A stretch of 13,528 nt of DNA from Candidatus Poseidoniaceae archaeon (GTDB taxonomy: Archaea > Thermoplasmatota > Poseidoniia > Poseidoniales > Poseidoniaceae), in contig JALRLN010000027.1 in NCBI GenBank assembly GCA_023254445.1, forward strand, positions 1 to 13,528. The letters are read 5' to 3'. The notes beneath the pieces are model-generated. The model was not told the origin of the DNA, did no database searches, and saw only the letters and a list, made by a program, of their open reading frames with translations. Below, piece by piece: positions 7,050 to 13,528 of the stretch; the first letter of the stretch is position 1; each line of letters opens with the position of its first letter. The position numbers were made by a program, and so were the translations under genes.

Positions 7050-8090
7050 ATGACGGTCAAGGTCGCCATCAACGGATACGGAACCATCGGAAAGCGTGTA
7101 GCGGACGCCGTTGCAGCCCAAGACGACATGGAAGTCATCGGCGTGACGAAAACGCGTCCGTCGTTCGGCTGTGACCTCGCCGTCCGGAAGGGCTACCCGC
7201 TCTACTGCACCTACGACGACCCGGAACGCATCAGCGCCTTCGCTGATGCAGGGTATGCCTGCGGCGGGGGCATTTCCGACCTGTTGGCGGTGGCTGATGT
7301 CGTGGTGGATTGCTCGCCGGGCAAGGTTGGCGCATCGAACATGGAACGCTACAAGGCTGCAGGCGTGAAGTGGATCTTCCAAGGTGGAGAAAAACACGCC
7401 ACGACAGGACGCTCCTACACCTCCTGCGCGAACCACGCCGACAACCTTGGCGCGGAGGGCACCCGCGTGGTGTCGTGCAACACGACAGGCTTGTCGAGGA
7501 CCCTTGTGCCGTTGCTTGAGGCCTGCGGGTCCATTTCGGTCGAATGCACAATGATTCGACGTGCTGCGGACCCAGGTGATTCCAAGAAGGGGCCCATCAA
7601 TGCAATCACGCCCGTGCTGAAGGTCCCCAGCCATCACGGGCCCGATGTCATGACCGTCCGACCGGACATCGACATCACCTCGATGGCCGTGGCGGTCCCA
7701 ACCACCATCATGCACATGCACGCCATCGTCGTGACCCTTCCCGACGGCCATGGGATGACCACGTCGTCCGTCTTGGACCTCTGGCGGCAACAGCCGCGGG
7801 TTGTCCTGATGCACGGGGGGGACACGGGGATCACCAGCACCGCTGAGGTCATGGAATTCGCCCGTGACATCGGTCGCACGTGGGGTGATTTGCACGAGAT
7901 TTTTGTCTGGGAAGACGGCGTCAAGGTGGAAGGCAACAAAGTGTGGTACTTCCAAGCCATCCACCAAGAGTCGGACGTTGTTCCGGAAAACGTCGACGCG
8001 ATTCGAGCGTTGATGGGCACGGAATCCGATTGGAGGGCAAGCGTGGCCCGCACCGACGCGGCAATTGCTGTTTTCAACGGCCTTGCGTGA
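7050..8090 (+). CDS. gap: Glyceraldehyde-3-phosphate dehydrogenase, archaeal class II
   Basis: The enzyme converts glyceraldehyde-3-phosphate to 1,3-bisphosphoglycerate with NAD(P)+ and runs in both glycolytic and gluconeogenic directions in the cytoplasm. The 346-residue protein is full length and clearly of the archaeal type. It starts VAINGYGTIGKRVADAV (5-21), the Rossmann dinucleotide loop. GVTKTRP (31-37) follows at the cofactor-discriminating strand. Other landmarks are QGGEKH (111-116) and SCNTTGLSR with catalytic Cys143. The substrate-side block is IRRAADP...GPINAI...HHGPDV. The C-terminal QESDVVPENVDAIRAL is a strong archaeal GAPDH hallmark. It is divergent from the minus-strand string and begins the plus-strand run. 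Its stop lies 55 nt before the protease ATG, with a GC-rich hairpin between them. Confidence 0.97.
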   Translation: MTVKVAINGYGTIGKRVADAVAAQDDMEVIGVTKTRPSFGCDLAVRKGYPLYCTYDDPERISAFADAGYACGGGISDLLAVADVVVDCSPGKVGASNMERYKAAGVKWIFQGGEKHATTGRSYTSCANHADNLGAEGTRVVSCNTTGLSRTLVPLLEACGSISVECTMIRRAADPGDSKKGPINAITPVLKVPSHHGPDVMTVRPDIDITSMAVAVPTTIMHMHAIVVTLPDGHGMTTSSVLDLWRQQPRVVLMHGGDTGITSTAEVMEFARDIGRTWGDLHEIFVWEDGVKVEGNKVWYFQAIHQESDVVPENVDAIRALMGTESDWRASVARTDAAIAVFNGLA

Positions 8091-8097
8091 TGCCGTC

Positions 8098-8115
8098 GCC
8101 CACCACGGGGTGGGC
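8098..8115 (+). terminator. GC-rich 7-bp hairpin just after gap
   Basis: GCCCACC (8098-8104) and GGTGGGC (8109-8115) form a perfect 7-bp stem with a 4-base ACGG loop, 7 nt after the gap stop codon. It is followed by TTGAAAAG rather than a T tract, so it is not a classical intrinsic terminator. It may protect or define the 3' end of the gap mRNA, or act as a leader structure for the protease. Position and strength make it the best structured element in the 55-nt gap. Confidence 0.4.
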
Positions 8116-8145
8116 TTGAAAAGCCGCCGAGGGCCGCCACGGGCC

Positions 8146-11100
8146 ATGATGCGAGGTGCTCTGGCTGCTCTCCTCGTGGCCTTGATGCTGACCCCGACCC
8201 TCGTGGTTCACGGCGTGGCCGCTCAACCCTCCGAACAGGATGCACCGAAGGAAGCCGGCACCCTCGTCGCGTTGACCGGAACTTCGTTTCGTTCAACGCC
8301 GCACGATGCATCGACCACACTGAGCATCGGCACCTTCCACGGCGACCCGCTGTTGATTGAGACGCAGGCGTGGGTCCCCCGCGACGGAGAACCCCTCGTG
8401 GTGCAGTTCAACCACGTGGATGGAGCACGCCAAGAGGCAGCCATCGAGGCGCAGGCTGGTGTGCTGTTGCATCGGGTCAGCGCCTCCGTGTTGCTCGTCC
8501 GAGGTGAAGGGGTGCTCGAGGTGGACGGCCTGCGCTGGGCCGGTCCGCTGGCGCCTGCATGGCGCGTTCATCCCTCGCTCATGGAGGGTCGTGCGAGCGG
8601 GTTGTCCGTCGTACCCGCCGACGATCTTGGTGCGAACGGCTTGGCCGCACTTGCGCTCGATGCCGTTCAGGCAGGAGCCACCGTGTCGTGGTGTGGAATC
8701 GGTTCCTGCATGTTTGACACGCAAGGGATGAGCGTGGAGGCCTTCGCTCGTTTTGCGAGCGTTCTCTCCTCGGACGATCGAATCCTGTGGGTTGAGCCCT
8801 CCTACACGATGCAGGTGCACAACACCGTGGCTGCAGGGTACGCCGGCGTGGCCGCCATGAGGCTGAACGCGTCCTTCACGTTGGACGGCTCTGGAGAAAC
8901 CGTCGCCATCTTTGACACGGGACTGGACATTGACCATCCCGACCTTGGTTCCCCATCCCGCGTCGCGTCCGTTCGGACCACGTTCGGGCTTGATCCCTCT
9001 CCGGCCGACGCCAACGAAGGGCACGGCACGCACGTAGCGTTGACGGTGCTTGGCGACGGTTCAGGGGACGGGACGGTCGAAGGCGTGGCCCCGGCGGCCT
9101 CCCTCGTCATGTACCCGCTCGAGCACGACCCGACGGGTGTGTTTGGTCGACAGGGCTCGCTGTATGAGATGTTGAGCGATGCCGACCAAGCCACGGCCAG
9201 GATCGCCATCAACGCATGGGGCTTGAACGGGGGCCACGGCGACTATACGTCGGACAGCCGGTCTGTGGACCAATACGTCGACACGTGGGAGGTCTTGCTT
9301 CCCATCTTCTCCGCGGGTGATGCTGGTTCGACAGGCGTGACGCCTCCTTCGACCGCAAAGAACGGCCTGTCCATTGCCGCTTCAAACGGAAGCAGCCTCG
9401 AGCCATGGAACGATTCAGGTCAAGGACCCACCAACGACGGTCGAATCAAGCCAGACCTCATGGCACCTGGCATCGGCATCTGCTCGGGTCGTGCCGAAGA
9501 AGCCCGCTTCCCTGCCGGTGCGGATTGCGCCACCGGGACCCACGGCAGCGGTGACGCGCTCTACATGACCTTGGGTGGCACATCGCAGGCGACGGCCGTG
9601 GCCGGAGGTTCGGCCGCCTTGGTTCGGGAATGGGTCCGCGAGCAAGGAGGAATCGCTGCCCCTTCGGCTGCCTTGGTGAAGGCGATGCTGATCAACGGCG
9701 CCAGAGACATCGGCACGCCTGACATTCCAAACGGCGTGGAGGGCTGGGGGCACATCGACCTCGAACGCACCTTGCTCCCGGTGTCGGGCAGCACCTCCCT
9801 GACCACCTTCGTGGACGACGGCCCATCGTTGCGTTCTGGCAACGGACTTGTGTACGCGTTCGATTTGGATCCCGCAGCCGGAATCGACATCACGCTCGCT
9901 TGGTCCGATGCCCCCGGAAGCGCCAGCAGCGGTGCAGTAGCAAGCCGACTGGTCAACGACCTCGACCTGGTGCTGGTGGCCCCGGACGGGACCCGATGGC
10001 TCGGCAACGACTTCGTTGCTGGCGCCTCAACCACCGGGGGTGCCGCGGATGACGTGAACAATGTGGAGCGAATCCGCGTCCCTGCGGGTGTGCTCTCAGG
10101 GGCAGGGCAGTGGACGGTCGAGGTCCACCACCGTGGCGGCGGCTCACAGCCGTTCGCGCTTGTCGTGGTGGCCGATGCGACGTCCACGCCCACCGCCGAC
10201 CTCATCGGGGTCGACAACAGCATCCTCCTGTCCACATCGAACCCGCTCAAGGACGACGTTGTTTCCATCACCATCGCTTGGATGAACCAAGGAACGGCGG
10301 ATGCTCCTGCCCAAACGGTCCGCTTGACGGACACGACGGTCGGACAGGTGCTGTACGAAGGTATGCGGGACCCGCTCGCGTCGGGACGCATCGACAGCCA
10401 CATCCTCATCCACCAATTCTCAACGACGGGCACGCACTCGCTTGAACTCTCCCTGGATGTGGACGACGACGTCCAGGAACTCAACGACGGCACTTCAGGA
10501 CAAGACAACAACGTGCACGTGCTTGACGTGGAGGTGAGCGCGTTGGGCCTTCGGGTCATTCCCTTCGCCGACGACGGAAGCATTCCAACAAGCGGGGTCG
10601 ACGTGGCGGAGGCTGCGGTGCACCACATGGACGTTCGGAACAGCACGTCGGCCACCATCCCCCTCCGCGTGCAGCACGAGGGGACGGGCAACCAAAGCGT
10701 GCGATTGGAGGTCACACAGGTGCAGGAAATCGACGCTTCGCTGCCGGGCGTCCTGCTCTCTCCACAAGACGCATGGTCACGCGGATTCGATGTAAGCGTC
10801 CCGTTCCTTCTGGCCGAGCAAGGGCAACCAGGTGACCACCTCGATCTGAATTTGTCCTTGACCGACCTCAGCGCGAGCATCGGAGAGGAGGATCAGGACC
10901 GGTTCGCAGCCTCAGGAACATTTGTTGTTGACGTCAGGGCGAGTTACGCCAACCAACCATTTGTGTCCCACACGCAACGCATCACGCTCGTCGTTGGGCG
11001 TGTTGATGACGTGCTTGTGGGCATTTCAGGCACGTTGATGTCGGACGGAAGCCCGCTTGCAGCAGTTCCCGGAGGGTCGGCCTCCTTTTCCATCGCCGTG

Positions 11101-13002
11101 ATGAACACGGGGAACGCTCCGGCGAGTTACAACCTCGCCTGCGAAGCCGACCTTGACGGCTGGCAGGTGGGCCTTGATGGGACCGACGCCTCCACCTTGG
11201 ATTTTGAGCCTCTGGGCATCTTGGAAGACCTCCCAATGCCGGTTTCCGTCACCGTCCCTCCAATCGTTGACGGGTACCCCGATCCAAGCATTCAGGCGGA
11301 GGTCACCTGCACCGTCACATCCGCAACCGACCTCGGTTTCAACCACGTTGAGGTCGTACCCGTCGGGGTGCTCGCAGCGCCGTCCTACCGTGTGGACGTG
11401 TACGAATCCGGTGAAGCCCTTGGTCCAGCACCCGTGACCGCACCTCCTGTGGTCAACGTGGACAGCGGTGAGTACGTGAACATCAGCGCCCGGGTCGCCA
11501 ACACGGGGAACGTACCGGTGACGTTGACGATGAAGATGCAGCCCAGCAGCGATCGCTGGGCGTGGGACGCCAACCACGACGGTACCCCCCTGCTTGGCGC
11601 GGCAGCATCGTCGATTCAATTCGAACTCCTCCCCGGGGAGGCGACGGAGGTCGTCTACCGCATCGTGGTCTCGCCAACAGCGGTCGAGGGCGATGCCAAC
11701 ACCTACACCTTGCGAACAGAACGGTCGGCCCAGGTCTTCATATCGAACACAACGCGCTTGGTGGTCGCCGACGAGTTGGCCTTCGACCTCAGTGCGCCCG
11801 AGGACGCAATGGTCGGCATCACCGGTGAATTCGCTTTCATTGAAGTCACCATCGAGAACACTGGAAATACAGTGCTCCTGCTGAATTGGACAACGGGACT
11901 GCTCCCAGATGGATGGTCGATCGGCTTCTCCAACCCACCGGAGGCCATCGAACCTCGGGGCGTCAAGGTGGCTCGCCTGGGCCTGATCCCGCCTGCAGGG
12001 GCTCCTTCGACCGAAGCAGCCGTTGAGGTCCTTGTGGACGTAAGCGCCCGAAGCGGCGACCGATGGCTCAACCAAACGATCCGCTTTGACGTCGGTGTCT
12101 TGCCGTCGATGCATGCCCTCATTGAAACCGGCATTGATGGGGCCTTGCTCGACCTTGCTCGGGGTGAGGCACACGTGCTGGACATGCAGGTGACCAACGT
12201 CGGCAACCTTGCGTTGCAAGGCACCTGCGAGGGTGCTGTGCTCGACAACTCGGGTGAGGTGCTTGCCGGATGGACCGTGGAGTGCACGGAAGCGTACGAC
12301 GGTACGGGTGTTCCGGTCGGCGCCTCGAGCACGGTTCAGGTGTCGCTCACGCCCAACGATGAGGCTGCATCCGTCCGCTCCACGCTGGTGATCAACCTTG
12401 TCGATGATGGAGGCAACATCGTCGGCTCGGCAACGCTCACCGTCTCTGCCGCCCCTCTGGATGCCGCGGGTGGATTGTTCAACGTCTTGCCTGCATGGGC
12501 CTCAGCCGTCGTCGTCCTCGTCTTGGTCGTCGTTGGGGTGGTCGGCGCTCGGCGCCTCAAATCCTCGGGTGCTGTCGTGGATGCGGGAGAGGAACTGCTC
12601 GCTCCCGGAGCACACGCCGGAGCCGATGAGGACGGGATGCGTCGCGCGGAAGTGATGCATACCGGTTCCGACAACGACCTTACCTCTGGCGCGGTCTCCG
12701 AGGAAGAGCTCCGGGCCGCCTTGGCGCAATCCATCGAGCCGCTTGGCGCCCCGGTTGCTGCTCCACCTTCAGGCCGCCCGCCGATGCAAGCGCCGCCTTC
12801 AGGGCTGCCGCCGCTCGGTCGTCCGCCTGCTGGTCTCCCCCCCGCTGGCATGCCACCGCTCCCCGCGCCGCCGTCCGAAAAACAGGTGCCCACCCTTCCT
12901 GCCGTCAATGGCCCACCCTTGCCGCTTGGCGGGCTCCCCGCTGGCTGGACCATGGAGCAATGGGAGCACTACGGGCAGCAGTGGTTGGACCGGCAGGGGT
13001 AA
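8146..13002 (+). CDS. Membrane-anchored S8 subtilisin-like protease, KP-43 type, with long stalk
   Basis: This 1618-residue protein is predicted to be an extracellular serine endopeptidase held to the cell by one helix. A signal peptide (1 to about 25, ending HGVAA) is followed by a KP-43-type propeptide (LVVQFNHV; RWAGPLAPAWRVHP). The S8 domain (about 230-510) has catalytic D257 (IFDTGLD), H293 (GHGTHVA) and S480 (GGTSQATA), plus GRIKPDLMAPG. A jellyroll domain follows (about 540-680) with LVNDLDLVLVAPDGT, as in KP-43. Next come a CARDB domain (about 685-797) and about five NEW3-like units with MNTGNAP, VANTGNVP, IENTGNT and VTNVGNL turns (to about 1438). A helix at 1450-1468 is followed by ARRLK. 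The 150-residue cytoplasmic tail is Pro-rich and ends in a Trp/Tyr-rich motif. The oxyanion Asn is replaced by D392 (SAGDAG). An upstream TTG at 8065 would overlap gap and put 27 residues before the signal peptide, so I chose ATG 8146; ATG 8149 is also possible. Confidence 0.92.
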   Translation: MMRGALAALLVALMLTPTLVVHGVAAQPSEQDAPKEAGTLVALTGTSFRSTPHDASTTLSIGTFHGDPLLIETQAWVPRDGEPLVVQFNHVDGARQEAAIEAQAGVLLHRVSASVLLVRGEGVLEVDGLRWAGPLAPAWRVHPSLMEGRASGLSVVPADDLGANGLAALALDAVQAGATVSWCGIGSCMFDTQGMSVEAFARFASVLSSDDRILWVEPSYTMQVHNTVAAGYAGVAAMRLNASFTLDGSGETVAIFDTGLDIDHPDLGSPSRVASVRTTFGLDPSPADANEGHGTHVALTVLGDGSGDGTVEGVAPAASLVMYPLEHDPTGVFGRQGSLYEMLSDADQATARIAINAWGLNGGHGDYTSDSRSVDQYVDTWEVLLPIFSAGDAGSTGVTPPSTAKNGLSIAASNGSSLEPWNDSGQGPTNDGRIKPDLMAPGIGICSGRAEEARFPAGADCATGTHGSGDALYMTLGGTSQATAVAGGSAALVREWVREQGGIAAPSAALVKAMLINGARDIGTPDIPNGVEGWGHIDLERTLLPVSGSTSLTTFVDDGPSLRSGNGLVYAFDLDPAAGIDITLAWSDAPGSASSGAVASRLVNDLDLVLVAPDGTRWLGNDFVAGASTTGGAADDVNNVERIRVPAGVLSGAGQWTVEVHHRGGGSQPFALVVVADATSTPTADLIGVDNSILLSTSNPLKDDVVSITIAWMNQGTADAPAQTVRLTDTTVGQVLYEGMRDPLASGRIDSHILIHQFSTTGTHSLELSLDVDDDVQELNDGTSGQDNNVHVLDVEVSALGLRVIPFADDGSIPTSGVDVAEAAVHHMDVRNSTSATIPLRVQHEGTGNQSVRLEVTQVQEIDASLPGVLLSPQDAWSRGFDVSVPFLLAEQGQPGDHLDLNLSLTDLSASIGEEDQDRFAASGTFVVDVRASYANQPFVSHTQRITLVVGRVDDVLVGISGTLMSDGSPLAAVPGGSASFSIAVMNTGNAPASYNLACEADLDGWQVGLDGTDASTLDFEPLGILEDLPMPVSVTVPPIVDGYPDPSIQAEVTCTVTSATDLGFNHVEVVPVGVLAAPSYRVDVYESGEALGPAPVTAPPVVNVDSGEYVNISARVANTGNVPVTLTMKMQPSSDRWAWDANHDGTPLLGAAASSIQFELLPGEATEVVYRIVVSPTAVEGDANTYTLRTERSAQVFISNTTRLVVADELAFDLSAPEDAMVGITGEFAFIEVTIENTGNTVLLLNWTTGLLPDGWSIGFSNPPEAIEPRGVKVARLGLIPPAGAPSTEAAVEVLVDVSARSGDRWLNQTIRFDVGVLPSMHALIETGIDGALLDLARGEAHVLDMQVTNVGNLALQGTCEGAVLDNSGEVLAGWTVECTEAYDGTGVPVGASSTVQVSLTPNDEAASVRSTLVINLVDDGGNIVGSATLTVSAAPLDAAGGLFNVLPAWASAVVVLVLVVVGVVGARRLKSSGAVVDAGEELLAPGAHAGADEDGMRRAEVMHTGSDNDLTSGAVSEEELRAALAQSIEPLGAPVAAPPSGRPPMQAPPSGLPPLGRPPAGLPPAGMPPLPAPPSEKQVPTLPAVNGPPLPLGGLPAGWTMEQWEHYGQQWLDRQG
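12763..12858 (+). repeat. Pro-rich PPxGxPP repeats in the protease tail
   Basis: Codons 1540-1571 of the protease encode repeated PPSGRPP, PPSGLPP and PPAGLPPAGMPP units. The first two are nearly identical in DNA, sharing CCTTCAGG at 12766-12773 and 12796-12803. This suggests local tandem duplication of a short coding unit. The repeats lie on the cytoplasmic side of the predicted helix and probably form an extended linker. Confidence 0.7.
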
Positions 13003-13045
13003 GCCCTTCCGCGACGTTCAAGGCACGGCGCTGCACCGACCGCTC
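13003..13045 (+). other. Short spacer between protease and adk
   Basis: This 43-nt spacer shows no clear Shine-Dalgarno sequence, TATA-like element, T tract or stable hairpin. adk may be translated from a weak or leaderless initiation site, or be read through from the protease transcript. Confidence 0.3.
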
Positions 13046-13528
13046 ATGGGCAGCATCATCCTCTTCGGACCTCCAGGGGCTGGGAAAGGCACGCAAGCGC
13101 AGCGTATTGTGGCGCACACCGGTCAACCTCAGGTGTCCACCGGCGACATGCTCCGAGCGGCCCTCGCCGCGGGTACGGAGGTCGGTATGGAAGCGAAGTC
13201 CTACATGGAGGCTGGAGCCCTCGTGCCCGACGAGGTCATCCTTCGCTTGATCGTCGAACGCTTGCAGGAACCCGACGCAGCATCCGGCGTCATGTTCGAT
13301 GGTTTCCCTCGCACCGTCCCGCAGGCCGAATCCCTGGACGCCATCGCTGATATTCGAGCGGTCATCTCCATCGAAGTTCCCGACGACGAGATCGTCGAGC
13401 GCATCACGGGCCGGTTCACCTGCAAGGGGTGCGGCACGGTCTACCACGACGTGCATCTTCCCTTGCCTCTGGCGGGGTGCGCGTGTGGATCCTTCGAGGA
13501 GCAGCGTCGCGCAGACGACAACGAGGGC
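13046..13528 (+). CDS. adk: Adenylate kinase, long zinc-LID type, 3' end missing
   Basis: Adenylate kinase interconverts ATP + AMP with two ADP in the cytoplasm. The first 161 codons are present and the reading frame is open to the window edge. The P-loop is GPPGAGKGT (8-16). The AMP-binding region has STGDMLRA (31-38), and GFPRT (86-90) and PQAES (92-96) follow. The helix before the LID ends in ERITGRF. The LID has two Cys pairs, C126-x2-C129 and C145-x-C147, then QRRADD (153-158). This is the bacterial-type long adenylate kinase rather than the short archaeal AdkA. The spacing between the zinc ligands (2, 15, 1) is shorter than the usual 2, 16, 2. The ATG at 13046 gives the standard N-terminus, and no in-frame ATG lies upstream within the spacer. 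Confidence 0.95.
   Translation, partial: MGSIILFGPPGAGKGTQAQRIVAHTGQPQVSTGDMLRAALAAGTEVGMEAKSYMEAGALVPDEVILRLIVERLQEPDAASGVMFDGFPRTVPQAESLDAIADIRAVISIEVPDDEIVERITGRFTCKGCGTVYHDVHLPLPLAGCACGSFEEQRRADDNEG

Noticed and set aside
8065..8145. N-terminal extension of the protease from a TTG codon
   Set aside because: It overlaps the end of gap, covers the hairpin at 8098-8115 and puts 27 polar residues before an otherwise ideal signal peptide.
7014..8147. Minus-strand frame of 377 codons covering the whole gap gene
   Set aside because: The plus strand encodes an unmistakable class II GAPDH. The minus translation has no recognisable motif.
9561..10880. Minus-strand frame of 439 codons inside the protease gene
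   Set aside because: It is antisense to the conserved S8 and jellyroll domains. The Ser/Thr/Arg-rich composition and lack of any motif mark it as a shadow.
11026..12219. Minus-strand frame of 397 codons inside the protease stalk
   Set aside because: The translation is His/Val/Asp/Arg-rich with no domain and lies opposite the regular Asn-Gly-turn repeats, so it is not a separate gene.
12505..12545. Low-complexity GTC/GTT-rich DNA run as a repeat element
   Set aside because: It simply encodes the Val/Leu-rich transmembrane helix of the protease.

Overview
The window looks like a chromosomal segment from a GC-rich archaeon, most likely a planktonic Marine Group II (Ca. Poseidoniales)-type euryarchaeon. 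The firm evidence for an archaeon is the archaeal class II GAPDH, a short PheT of the archaeal/eukaryotic type, and initiation sites with GGTGAT/GTGATC Shine-Dalgarno sequences. The MGII assignment is an inference. It rests on the two large type I membrane proteins built from Asn-Gly-turn beta-sandwich repeats, the membrane-tethered KP-43-like protease and the bacterial-type zinc adenylate kinase. I see no mobile element, CRISPR array, tRNA or rRNA.

Layout. The left half (about 1-6974) is one tightly packed minus-strand gene string. In transcription order it holds: a GXGXG/degenerate-FMN glutamate synthase-like protein (6974-5394), phenylalanyl-tRNA synthetase beta subunit pheT (5389-3695), an SRAP/YedK abasic-site protein (3690-3079), a surface protein with four beta-sandwich repeats (3033-745), ribonuclease HII rnhB (748-5), and probably the start codon of one more gene that runs off the left edge. 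Gaps are 4, 4 and 45 nt, followed by two 4-nt overlaps. In the two 4-nt gaps the upstream stop codon lies inside the downstream gene's Shine-Dalgarno sequence. The 45-nt gap begins with a small T6 hairpin and may split the string into two units.

The right half runs on the plus strand. It holds archaeal gap (7050-8090), a 1618-residue membrane-anchored subtilisin-like protease (8146-13002), and the first 161 codons of adenylate kinase adk (from 13046, cut by the window edge). A 75-nt divergent region (6975-7049) with a perfect 6-bp inverted repeat separates the two halves. A 7-bp GC-rich hairpin follows the gap stop codon.

Biology. The left string combines housekeeping translation (pheT) with two nucleic-acid surveillance functions: SRAP on abasic DNA, and RNase HII on RNA in DNA. 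It also carries a probably non-catalytic glutamate synthase relative. The right half combines central carbon and nucleotide metabolism (gap, adk) with a tethered extracellular protease, which suits a protein-degrading heterotroph.

The points most worth a second look are: the permuted glutamate synthase-like protein without iron-sulfur cysteines; the protease's oxyanion Asn-to-Asp change and its cytoplasmic Pro-rich tail ending in a Trp/Tyr-rich motif; the duplicated acidic/aromatic motif in the surface protein tail; and the shortened zinc-ligand spacing in adk. I found no clearly undescribed multi-gene system. All six complete genes and the partial adk belong to recognisable families or repeat types.
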